Assembly (NCBI GenBank): GCA_012838685.1
Contig: DUOU01000176.1
Coordinates: forward strand, 1-6,880
Source of the DNA: Bacteroidota bacterium
GTDB lineage: Bacteria > Bacteroidota > Bacteroidia > Bacteroidales > VadinHA17
Length of the DNA stretch: 6,880 bases
Direction of reading: 5' to 3'
A program made the position numbers and the translations under genes. The notes beneath the pieces were generated by a model. It saw only the letters and a program-made list of their open reading frames with translations, was not told the DNA's origin and made no database searches. Shown piece after piece: positions 1 through 5,833 of this stretch (within the stretch, counting starts at the first letter, position 1; the number at the start of each line of letters is the position of its first letter).

Positions 1-218
1 ACGCAGGTCATCAGGACGGGAACAATAAATCCGCCTTTGTAAATAATTCCCAGATAGTTTCCTGAAATAGGTTCGCCCGCAGGGTTTCCACCTTGGAAGT
101 TAACAGGGTTACCCATTAAGTTTTCAAACAAAAGTACGGAAACTACAAAGGCCAAAATAATAGCCACCGGTGCAAAAATGTTTTGCAACCATTCGTTAGA
201 ATTTCTTTTTTTGCTCAT
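1..218 (-). CDS. exbB: MotA/TolQ/ExbB-family proton channel subunit, N-terminal part (runs off the left edge)
   Basis: Seen: an open frame from ATG at 218 to the window edge gives 72 residues beginning MSKKRNSNEW. A basic N-terminus is followed by one long hydrophobic helix at about residues 13-34, then a Gly/Pro/Asn-rich segment (about 36-55), and a second hydrophobic stretch starts at about 56-72 (NYLGIIYKGGFIVPVLM). Known: Bacteroidota ExbB/TolQ homologues begin this way; the family forms the pentameric inner-membrane channel that couples proton flow to TonB or TolA through ExbD/TolR. Inference: this is the ExbB of a Ton-type complex, with exbD and tonB probably following beyond position 1. 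The characteristic ExbB C-terminal helices are outside the window, so TolQ or another family member remains possible. A TATATTTG element about 40 bases upstream suggests its own promoter, in addition to any read-through from the TPR gene. Confidence 0.75.
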   Translation of the reverse strand, partial: MSKKRNSNEWLQNIFAPVAIILAFVVSVLLFENLMGNPVNFQGGNPAGEPISGNYLGIIYKGGFIVPVLMTC

Positions 219-257
219 TTTTCAATTTTATTAGGTTAAGTAAGAATATAAGATCGA

Positions 258-290
258 CAAATATAAAAATATTAATTATTGAATAACAAC
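258..290 (-). promoter_or_regulatory. Putative Bacteroidota promoter of the exbB-like gene
   Basis: Reading the minus strand, TATATTTG lies at 265-258 and matches the Bacteroidota -7 consensus TAnnTTTG exactly. GTTG at 290-287 is a plausible -33 element, 21 bases upstream of the -7 box. Transcription would begin near 250-253, giving a leader of roughly 35 bases before the ATG at 218. The -7 match is direct observation; promoter activity is inferred. Confidence 0.5.
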
Positions 291-310
291 TCTAAGTGTT
301 AAATTTATTG

Positions 311-347
311 AAAATAGTCCTTTGTGGGGCTTGGTACACAAGAACTA
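311..347 (-). terminator. Possible weak intrinsic terminator after the TPR gene
   Basis: On the minus strand an imperfect hairpin pairs TAGTTCTTGTG (347-337) with CACAAAGGACTA (326-315), with one G-U wobble and one bulged base, around a loop of about 10 bases. It is followed by TTTT (314-311). It lies just past the TPR stop codon and upstream of the exbB-like promoter. The short U tract makes efficient termination uncertain. Confidence 0.35.
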
Positions 348-359
348 TTTCCTGTTATG

Positions 360-2558
360 TCAATTCAGAACAACATTGTAAACTCTTGTAGCGGTAATCG
401 GAACCTCTTTGGTAGTATATCCGGGAGCACTGATGATCAACACTTCCGAGCCTTGAGGTATCTCAAATCTGAAGTCGCCACTATTGTTCGAAAGATTTTC
501 AGCCGCTGTATCTTTTACCCTGATCGAAGCGAACGGAATAGGTTTATTGGCCGAGTCGGTTATCTTGCCCCTGATTTCGTTGGGGTTGATTCCTTTCCTG
601 ACACTGGACTGAAAATCCTGTACCCATTTAAGGCTAGCTTTGGCGCTGGCGTTGTTGGGATCTGTTTCCAGTATTTTATTATAATTGGTCGCGGCTCTTG
701 TAAGATATGTAAGTTTATTATCGAGTTCAGGTTCTTTTGTGGCCCAGTTGGTCTCTACGGACGCAAGACCCTGATAACCGGCAATAATATTGTCCTTGTT
801 GTCGGGCACTAAGTTGATAATCCTGTTATAATAACCCTTGGCGCGATTATAATTGCCTTCGTAAACATTGCTATAGTAACCAAGGTATTTGAAAGCTTCA
901 ACCATTTCAGCCGCATTAGCTAAAGAGTCTGATTTAGCGACGTTAATAACCTTTTGGAATTTAGGCGCCGCCAGACCTAACTTAAAATCCGGATCCATTT
1001 TTGAATATGTACGGGCAATACCCACATGCGCCGGAAGGTGGTTGGCTTCTTTCTCTAAGACCTTGTTGTAAGCGGTTTCAGCTTCTTTAAGGAAATCGCC
1101 CGCATAATAAGTTCTGGCCACCTGCATATATTGTTCAATTGTACCTGTTTCTTCGTCAATCATTGACGCCCAGGCTTCGGCTGCCTTGTCGTATCTTTGG
1201 TATATGTAAAGATTTGTAGCGTATTCATTGATAAGCGCTCTCTCTCCGGGTCTCATCTCCATAACTTTGTTGTATTCTTCAAATGCCCTGTCGAGATCCT
1301 TGTTGGTTTTGTCCATTGCGGCCTGTAATTCGTCATATTTAGCCTTCAATTCCGCATTGTTTTTGTTCGCATCGCTCTGTTGTTTCGCTGTGTTGAGATC
1401 AGCGACCTTCTTAGCATAATCAGGATTCATTTTGATTATTATACGGGCCATATAATAGTGATCCTTCCAAAGTACTCTATCTTCTGAAACACTTTGGAAA
1501 AGTTTTTCCATGTATTCGTATGCTTTTTCGTAATCGGGATCTTGTTTGTCGAAATAGGAATATCCAAGCAGACGGTTAAGATAAGATCTTGATCTATCTA
1601 CCTGAAGGATCTCTTCAACGTTGCTGATTACTTCATCATAATCTTTGGCGTAGAACAATGAGTTTACATACAATATCTTAGCTGGGATATTTCCGGCTGT
1701 GAGCTCAAGATATTTTTCATAGTTGGCCTGTGACTGATCCAACCTTTGGGCGCTCCAGTACAATTGTCCTAATTCACGATAAGCCGGAGCAAAATTGGGA
1801 TCAAGGGCTATAGCTGCCTCAAGATATTGTATAGCCGAGGTCAAGCTTTTACCTTTGATATAGATGTTTCCAATTTTCATGTTCGCAGCGGGTGAAGTTG
1901 GGTCGTAATATTCAGCGATCCTGTAATTTTCAATGGCCTTGGAGCCATCGTTCACTGCGATGTAAATATCTCCCGCGATAAGATAAATCTCAGGATTTGT
2001 TTTGTCAATGAACTTGGCTTCTCTGATCAATGGAAGAGCTTTTGATGTATCTACTGAGCCATCATACAGATAAGATTCGGCTATTTTTGCCAATGCGAAG
2101 GCATAATCAGCTGCCGGAGGCGACATTTTCTTGTTTACTTTCTTGTAAGGCAAAAGATAACTTTTAGCTTTAGTTCTCATCTCCTCAGCGGCCTGAACGT
2201 CGCCAAGATAATTGTAAACCTTCGCCAAGCCTACATAGTTTAACGGATCGTTGGGGTTGGCGTTAATACCATCATTGAAAGCGTCTCTCGCTTTGTCGGT
2301 ATATTCGATAATGGAGTTTGAGATTGTGTCTGAAAAATAATCCAGAAGATAATTTTCCCCCAAGAAGAAGTAGTTCTTGCTATTTGAGGGATCTTGATCG
2401 ATCAACTGATTAAACATTTCAGCGGCCTGCTCATACTGCTCGCCACTGGTAAGCAATTTAGCGGATTTTAGATCCTGAGCCATAACATTGCCGGAAAAAA
2501 GTGTTCCCGCAAGTATCATCCCAATAACCAGTCCGTCTCTTAAAAATGAACTTTTCAT
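360..2558 (-). CDS. Secreted multi-TPR protein with C-terminal carboxypeptidase-regulatory-like domain
   Basis: Seen: 732 residues from an ATG at 2558. Residues 1-28 form a signal peptide (hydrophobic core about 8-21, likely cleavage after VMA-28 before QD), so the mature protein should be periplasmic or surface-exposed. Residues about 30-640 are helical tetratricopeptide repeats with recurring A/G-Y and DP turns, for example around 34-56, 105-132, 222-253 (KIGNIYI...ALDP), 258-286, 453-466, 476-504 and 620-634. A charged Lys/Asp/Gln/Asn-rich segment at about 383-425 looks like a coiled coil inserted between repeats. Residues about 661-732 (starting EIRGKITD, with PIPFASIRV, SGDFRFEIP and APGYTTKEV) match the CarboxypepD_reg-like beta-sandwich domain. 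Known: TPRs are protein-binding scaffolds, and this beta domain is common in Bacteroidota envelope proteins. Inference: a periplasmic scaffold working with the upstream PstS-like lipoprotein and the downstream ExbB-like channel. The partner and exact role are unknown. Confidence 0.85.
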   Translation of the reverse strand: MKSSFLRDGLVIGMILAGTLFSGNVMAQDLKSAKLLTSGEQYEQAAEMFNQLIDQDPSNSKNYFFLGENYLLDYFSDTISNSIIEYTDKARDAFNDGINANPNDPLNYVGLAKVYNYLGDVQAAEEMRTKAKSYLLPYKKVNKKMSPPAADYAFALAKIAESYLYDGSVDTSKALPLIREAKFIDKTNPEIYLIAGDIYIAVNDGSKAIENYRIAEYYDPTSPAANMKIGNIYIKGKSLTSAIQYLEAAIALDPNFAPAYRELGQLYWSAQRLDQSQANYEKYLELTAGNIPAKILYVNSLFYAKDYDEVISNVEEILQVDRSRSYLNRLLGYSYFDKQDPDYEKAYEYMEKLFQSVSEDRVLWKDHYYMARIIIKMNPDYAKKVADLNTAKQQSDANKNNAELKAKYDELQAAMDKTNKDLDRAFEEYNKVMEMRPGERALINEYATNLYIYQRYDKAAEAWASMIDEETGTIEQYMQVARTYYAGDFLKEAETAYNKVLEKEANHLPAHVGIARTYSKMDPDFKLGLAAPKFQKVINVAKSDSLANAAEMVEAFKYLGYYSNVYEGNYNRAKGYYNRIINLVPDNKDNIIAGYQGLASVETNWATKEPELDNKLTYLTRAATNYNKILETDPNNASAKASLKWVQDFQSSVRKGINPNEIRGKITDSANKPIPFASIRVKDTAAENLSNNSGDFRFEIPQGSEVLIISAPGYTTKEVPITATRVYNVVLN

Positions 2559-2581
2559 AACAGTAATTTTAATTTCTGGGT

Positions 2582-2605
2582 CAAAGTTAATAATATTTTT
2601 TTTTT
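2582..2605 (-). promoter_or_regulatory. Putative promoter of the TPR gene, with an A10 tract in the spacer
   Basis: On the minus strand TAACTTTG at 2589-2582 is an exact TAnnTTTG -7 match, identical to the element before rnpB. Start of transcription would fall near 2577, leaving a leader of about 19 bases before the ATG at 2558. Immediately upstream, an unbroken run of ten A (2605-2596) lies in the spacer, and no convincing TTTG -33 box is visible at the usual distance. The gene may therefore be expressed separately from the PstS-like gene that ends 122 bases upstream. Confidence 0.45.
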
Positions 2606-2680
2606 AACCTCGTTTGATAAATATTTTGTGAACTTTTAATAAATGCCTAATTCTTAGTCATTAAGAGCAAAAAGTATGCC

Positions 2681-3631
2681 TTAATTTCTGATTACTACCC
2701 TCCTCGTGGGCATTATAGAAGGCAATAATCCCGCTTTTAAGACAATTCTTTGTCCCTGTTCCCCGGTAGCGAATTGTATGAATCCTGCCCCTAACCCTGT
2801 AAAGGTTTCCCTTGAAATAAACAATATTTCCCGGCAGAACGGGTAACTCTCCTCATAAAGAGTTCCCTGCGATGGGGCGAAATATCTTTTTTCCCGGGAA
2901 CCCGGGGCAGATATGGCTACAACCTTGATTTTGCTCAGAAGATCGAGTTGTTTTCTGTTGTCCTTGTCGCTTATGTAGGCAAAACTTATGACCCCAAGGG
3001 CATCGCTGTTTTCGGCGACAAAATCAATTACCTCACTATGGCTGTTCAAAGCGAAAAAGTAATTTGGAAGGGTGTCGGTCATATTAAATCTCTCTTTCAG
3101 ATAGCGAATGTTGCCCGACCTGGGGTTGTCAAATATCACCCTGATATTGCCGGAGTTGTCCGATAAACCTATATCGGACCATCTTGAAAAGCTTCCATTG
3201 AATATACCATAAACCTCTTCATATCTCAAGAGCGTATCCGGATTGTTTTTATTGACAACAAATGCGATAGCATCTCTGGCGTATGAGGTGGTTTTGGGAA
3301 ATATCAGGGAGTCATTCAGGAATTGGGTCTGCTCCGCGGTCAGTCTCTTACTGGTAACGATAACTTTCACGGAATCCCTGAGCAGGTCATTTATGACGTC
3401 TGGCTCATATTTCAGGTTAGGAGTAATATAAGCGTAGGGGTAAAGGGTCATAAAGGTCTCTATGGTAGTTTCAACGATAGGCGCGAACGATTCATCAACA
3501 GCAATTTTTATATTGCCACTTGTTGGAGTTTCTTTTATAGAACCGTTTCTGGAACCGCACGATGAAGTAATCGATATCAAGATAAGAGCAGAAAATAAAA
3601 TCTCTAAACTTAATTTATAAAAATATAACAT
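2681..3631 (-). CDS. PstS-like substrate-binding lipoprotein
   Basis: Seen: with the ATG at 3631 the product is 316 residues. It opens with a lipoprotein signal (hydrophobic about 8-22, lipobox-like TSSC with Cys25). The body carries PstS-family landmarks: NIKIAVDESFAPI (40-52), RDAIAFVVN (119-127), IFNGSFSRWSDIG (143-155), RSGNIRYL (171-178), ALGVISFAY (211-219), YPFCREI (263-269) and a C-terminal GFIQFATGEQGQRIVL...GLLP block (283-304). Start choice: the frame is open 27 codons further, to a GTG at 3712, but that would place about 35 mostly basic residues before the signal helix, so the ATG at 3631 is preferred. A near-match -7 box (TATTTTG, 3724-3718) also lies downstream of any leader for the GTG start. 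Known: PstS binds phosphate for an ABC importer; no pstCAB is present here. Inference: an envelope-anchored periplasmic sensor or accessory protein linked to the TPR/ExbB cluster rather than a classical phosphate importer component. Confidence 0.8.
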   Translation of the reverse strand: MLYFYKLSLEILFSALILISITSSCGSRNGSIKETPTSGNIKIAVDESFAPIVETTIETFMTLYPYAYITPNLKYEPDVINDLLRDSVKVIVTSKRLTAEQTQFLNDSLIFPKTTSYARDAIAFVVNKNNPDTLLRYEEVYGIFNGSFSRWSDIGLSDNSGNIRVIFDNPRSGNIRYLKERFNMTDTLPNYFFALNSHSEVIDFVAENSDALGVISFAYISDKDNRKQLDLLSKIKVVAISAPGSREKRYFAPSQGTLYEESYPFCREILFISRETFTGLGAGFIQFATGEQGQRIVLKAGLLPSIMPTRRVVIRN

Positions 3632-3780
3632 AGAGACTTCGGTTTTTCTGAATCTTCTTTTCAAGTTATTGGCCTTGACTTCACAAAAGTCGCGTAATCG
3701 TTTCAATTTCACCGGCTCAAAATATTAAAAAAAATATAACTCTTTTAGTGTTAAAAAGATTAAAATGACAGAATAAATGT

Positions 3781-4023
3781 TCAGTAGGTGTCGTCATCGA
3801 CTTCTTTTGAGAAAAACAATCTTTTTATCTCTTTATATGATTGATATGCTCTATATGTTCCGAAAATAATAAAAGCGACACTAATTATCACTACCATAGC
3901 CGGGTCGAGGGTAAACCATCTGTCGGCGTAAAATATGAGAAATATAGCTGTTCCAAGGTAGAAGAAGACCATGAACAGGCCAAAAACAGCGCGAAACTGT
4001 CGCATCATCCTGTTAACGTACAT
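3781..4023 (-). CDS. Small two-helix membrane protein of unknown function
   Basis: Seen: 80 residues from ATG at 4023 (MYVNRMMRQF) to a TGA at 3781. Two hydrophobic segments, at about 13-32 (VFGLFMVFFYLGTAIFLIFY) and 42-57 (AMVVIISVAFIIFGTY), are joined by a short polar loop containing DRWFTLDP. A basic patch (YKEIKRLFF) and an acidic tail (EVDDDTY) follow, so both ends are probably cytoplasmic by the positive-inside rule. An upstream in-frame TTG at 4032 and ATGs at 4008 and 4005 are alternative starts; 4023 is the first ATG and leaves helix 1 intact. The gene lies 63 bases after queA and 149 bases before the PstS-like gene, all on the same strand, so co-transcription is possible. I do not recognise a named family; the size, clean hydrophobic pattern and position support a real gene. 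Confidence 0.65.
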   Translation of the reverse strand: MYVNRMMRQFRAVFGLFMVFFYLGTAIFLIFYADRWFTLDPAMVVIISVAFIIFGTYRAYQSYKEIKRLFFSKEVDDDTY

Positions 4024-4049
4024 TTGAATCAAAATTTCCGCTAATTTAC

Positions 4050-4082
4050 AAAAAATATGTTTCTAAAAAGAAATAGATATTT
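4050..4082 (-). terminator. Possible A/T-only terminator hairpin after queA
   Basis: On the minus strand AAATAT (4082-4077) pairs with ATATTT (4058-4053), and TTCT pairs with AGAA nearer a T-rich loop, with an unpaired internal loop between. A run of T extends to 4050. It begins five bases past the queA stop. With no G-C pairs in the outer stem it would be weak, so read-through into the small membrane-protein gene is likely. Confidence 0.3.
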
Positions 4083-4086
4083 CAGG

Positions 4087-5292
4087 TTATATCAACAGAG
4101 AGCTGTCGCCGTAGCTCAGGAACCTGAATCCGTTTTTCAACGCGAATTCATAAATTTTTTTCCAATCGGGCCCCGTCCATGCTGCCAAAAGCAACAATAG
4201 TGTACTTTTTGGTTGATGGAAGTTGGTGATCAACCCTTCAATTATCCGGAATTTGTATCCGGGTACTATCATTATTTTTGTGGTGGCCGACAGGTGTGAA
4301 AGAGAGTTTCTTTCCATATACTCCAACAATATTTCCAATATCTCTCTCTTTGGGATATCTTCCCTGTTTTCATACGGTTCCCATTGTTTTGTATGCAATT
4401 CCTCCCAGGTTATCATTGGGTTTTTCAAAATTTTCCTGCCCAGCCAGTAGAGGCTTTCAAGAGATCTCGCGCTAGTGGTTCCCACGGCAATTGTTCTTGA
4501 TTCACTTTGAAGCAATCTCTGTAATGTCGACTTGCTTAAACTGTAGTGTTCAGTATGCATTTCATGATCCTCGACCCTTCCGCTTTTGATAGGTTTAAAT
4601 GTGCCCGCGCCAACGTGCAGGGTAATGTTTTCGGTTTTGATACCGCGGTTTTTAATCGATTCCAACACCTCTTCGGTAAAATGTAATCCAGCTGTTGGGG
4701 CGGCGACAGACCCTTCTATTGCCGAATAAACGGTCTGATACCTGGAATAATCATCTTTGTTATCTTCCCTTTTTATATATGGTGGCAGCGGCATATGACC
4801 GGCTATCTCCAGAACTTCGCCAAAACTTAATTCCGGGGGATCCCATGTGAATTTGACTCTCCATGCTTCGCCATCGGGGGAGATCTTATTGGCGGTTAGC
4901 TTTAACTCCCTGATTTTTATAGGGATTTTTATGCATAATTTTTCTGTTTTCCACTTCTTGAGGTTTCCAATTATACATTTCCACTCCACGCTCGCGGTAT
5001 TTGACAGGTTTTGGTCATATGATGCTGGTATCAAAGGTTCTATACAGAAAACTTCAATAGTGGCTCCACTCTCTTTATGAAAAAGTAACCTTGCCCTTAT
5101 AACCTTGGTGTTGTTAAAAATCAGCAGCGAGTTTTGGGGTAGAAGGGAAGAGATGTTTTTGAATCTTTCTTTGGAAATTATACCTTTATTATATAATAAC
5201 AACAACGACTCATCTCTTTTCTCAACCGGATATTGGGCTATCCGCTCTTCGGGAAGGTTATAGTTGTATTCTTCAATTTCAATATTTTTCAT
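4087..5292 (-). CDS. queA: S-adenosylmethionine:tRNA ribosyltransferase-isomerase (QueA), long form
   Basis: Role: QueA transfers and isomerises the ribosyl moiety of S-adenosylmethionine onto the preQ1 base at the wobble position of GUN-anticodon tRNAs, forming epoxyqueuosine in the cytoplasm. Seen: 401 residues with the family blocks in order: LPEERIAQYP (13-22) and RDESLLL (26-32); NNTKVIRARL (60-69); GATIEVF (76-82); HMPLPPYIKR (166-175); RYQTVYS (184-190); AAPTAGLHFTEEVL (197-210); TLHVGAGTFKPI (224-235); HEMHTEHYSL (243-252); AVGTTSARSLES (269-280); GLITNFHQPKSTLLLL (353-368); and RFLSYGDSSLL (390-400). The usual QueA is about 340-360 residues. The extra length here lies mainly in the segment at about 84-125 and around 283-330, as in a long version found in Bacteroidota. 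The ATG at 5292 places the conserved YNLPEERIAQ block near the N-terminus, as expected. A TAAATTTG -7 element stands about 27 bases upstream, and no preQ1 riboswitch fits in so short a leader. A paralogue with altered specificity is possible. Confidence 0.92.
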   Translation of the reverse strand: MKNIEIEEYNYNLPEERIAQYPVEKRDESLLLLYNKGIISKERFKNISSLLPQNSLLIFNNTKVIRARLLFHKESGATIEVFCIEPLIPASYDQNLSNTASVEWKCIIGNLKKWKTEKLCIKIPIKIRELKLTANKISPDGEAWRVKFTWDPPELSFGEVLEIAGHMPLPPYIKREDNKDDYSRYQTVYSAIEGSVAAPTAGLHFTEEVLESIKNRGIKTENITLHVGAGTFKPIKSGRVEDHEMHTEHYSLSKSTLQRLLQSESRTIAVGTTSARSLESLYWLGRKILKNPMITWEELHTKQWEPYENREDIPKREILEILLEYMERNSLSHLSATTKIMIVPGYKFRIIEGLITNFHQPKSTLLLLLAAWTGPDWKKIYEFALKNGFRFLSYGDSSLLI

Positions 5293-5318
5293 TTACGGTC
5301 ATAGTTTAAAATAGCCAA

Positions 5319-5326
5319 CAAATTTA
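5319..5326 (-). promoter_or_regulatory. Putative -7 promoter element of queA
   Basis: On the minus strand TAAATTTG (5326-5319) matches TAnnTTTG exactly. Transcription would begin near 5313, about 20 bases before the ATG at 5292. No clear -33 TTTG is present. The upstream half of this promoter overlaps the rnpB promoter on the other strand, so the two polymerases would compete for the same 68-base gap. Confidence 0.45.
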
Positions 5327-5348
5327 ATCACTTTTATAAGTTATTTAG

Positions 5349-5356
5349 TAACTTTG
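5349..5356 (+). promoter_or_regulatory. Putative -7 promoter element of rnpB
   Basis: TAACTTTG is an exact TAnnTTTG match on the plus strand. It ends four bases before G5361, the first base of the P1 helix of RNase P RNA, which is where transcription is expected to start relative to such a box. A CTTTT at 5331-5335 is the only, weak, candidate for the -33 region. The agreement between the predicted start and the mature 5' end supports the call. Confidence 0.55.
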
Positions 5357-5360
5357 CTTC

Positions 5361-5723
5361 GCAGTTGGTCGTTCCATCGCCCGTTTTAGCGGGAGGAAAG
5401 TCCGGGCAACAGAGAGCGCCATACTTCCTAACGGGAAGACATCCGCGAGGGTGTACCAGCGTAACAGAAAACAACCGCCTCTCTTTGGGGGGGTAAGGGT
5501 GAAAATGCGAGGTAAGAGCTCACAGAGTTGGGTGGCAACATCCAATATCGTATGCGTTATGGGTTGAAAGACTATGTATACCGGCTATCAGGGCTGCTCG
5601 TCCAATGCCGGGGGGTAGGTCGCTTGAACCTTTCAGTGATGAAAGGTCCAGATAAATGATGGAAACCTGATCCAATCTTTACAGGGGGTATCTGGTACAG
5701 AACCCGGCTTACAGACCAACTGC
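5361..5723 (+). ncRNA. rnpB: RNase P RNA (catalytic subunit, bacterial type A)
   Basis: Role: the ribozyme that cleaves the 5' leader from precursor tRNAs together with the RnpA protein. Seen: GAGGAAAGTCCGGGC (5393-5407) is the hallmark 5' strand of P4, and ACAGAACCCGGCTTACAG (5697-5714) is its 3' partner. The ends form a perfect 10-bp P1 helix (GCAGTTGGTC 5361-5370 with GACCAACTGC 5714-5723). P2 pairs TTCCATC (5372-5378) with GATGGAA (5658-5664). A short P3 hairpin sits at 5381-5392 (CCCG/CGGG type). The GGTAAGGGTGAAAA and GGTAAGAGCTCAC motifs of the specificity domain lie at about 5492-5522. GTAGGTCGCTTGAACC (5615-5630) matches the conserved region before P18, and P18 itself is CCTTTC/GAAAGG (5629-5634, 5641-5646). 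An additional helix between P2 and P4 (about 5665-5696) resembles P19. The inferred length is 363 nt, normal for the family. It is the only plus-strand gene here; open frames across it on the minus strand are not real genes. Confidence 0.96.
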
Positions 5724-5733
5724 ATAAAAACAT

Positions 5734-5769
5734 AAAAAAGAGGGTTGATAGTTTCAACACCTCTTTTTT
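5734..5769. terminator. Bidirectional terminator shared by rnpB and kdsA
   Basis: A 10-bp perfect stem pairs AAAAAAGAGG (5734-5743) with CCTCTTTTTT (5760-5769), and inside it TTGA (5745-5748) pairs with TCAA (5754-5757) around a small loop. The A run on one side and the T run on the other supply a U tract in both directions. It therefore suits rnpB (ending at 5723, plus strand) and kdsA (stop at 5834, minus strand), which converge on it. Confidence 0.8.
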
Positions 5770-5833
5770 ATTATTATGGATTTTGGTGAGTTTTGGCTGT
5801 TTATGGCAAACTGCCAGTGGTGGTGAGGATAAT

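Noticed and set aside
324..812. 162-codon plus-strand open frame opposite the 3' end of the TPR gene
   Set aside because: It lies antisense to a well-supported coding frame with clear TPR and beta-domain motifs; its translation shows no recognisable domain or signal and it has no promoter or ribosome site of note.
2638..2680. Hairpin-like TTAAG/CTTAA and a repeated AGGCAT just after the PstS-like gene
   Set aside because: Only five A/T-rich pairs with no adjacent U tract, so it does not support a terminator or operator.
3710..3712. GTG at 3712 as start of the PstS-like protein
   Set aside because: It would bury the lipoprotein signal peptide about 35 residues inside the protein; the ATG at 3631 gives a normal lipoprotein N-terminus.
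5293..5313. Possible preQ1 riboswitch before queA
   Set aside because: The predicted leader is only about 20 bases and shows neither the hairpin nor the A-rich tail of a preQ1 aptamer; the remaining gap belongs to the rnpB promoter.
5345..5760. Two minus-strand open frames (5345-5545 and 5572-5760) between queA and kdsA
   Set aside because: Both lie over the RNase P RNA and its terminator, whose conserved structural elements explain the sequence fully.
5804..5816. Short inverted repeat TGGCA-AAC-TGCCA between the terminator and the kdsA stop
   Set aside because: A five-base stem is too small to distinguish from chance, and it is not followed by a T run on either strand.
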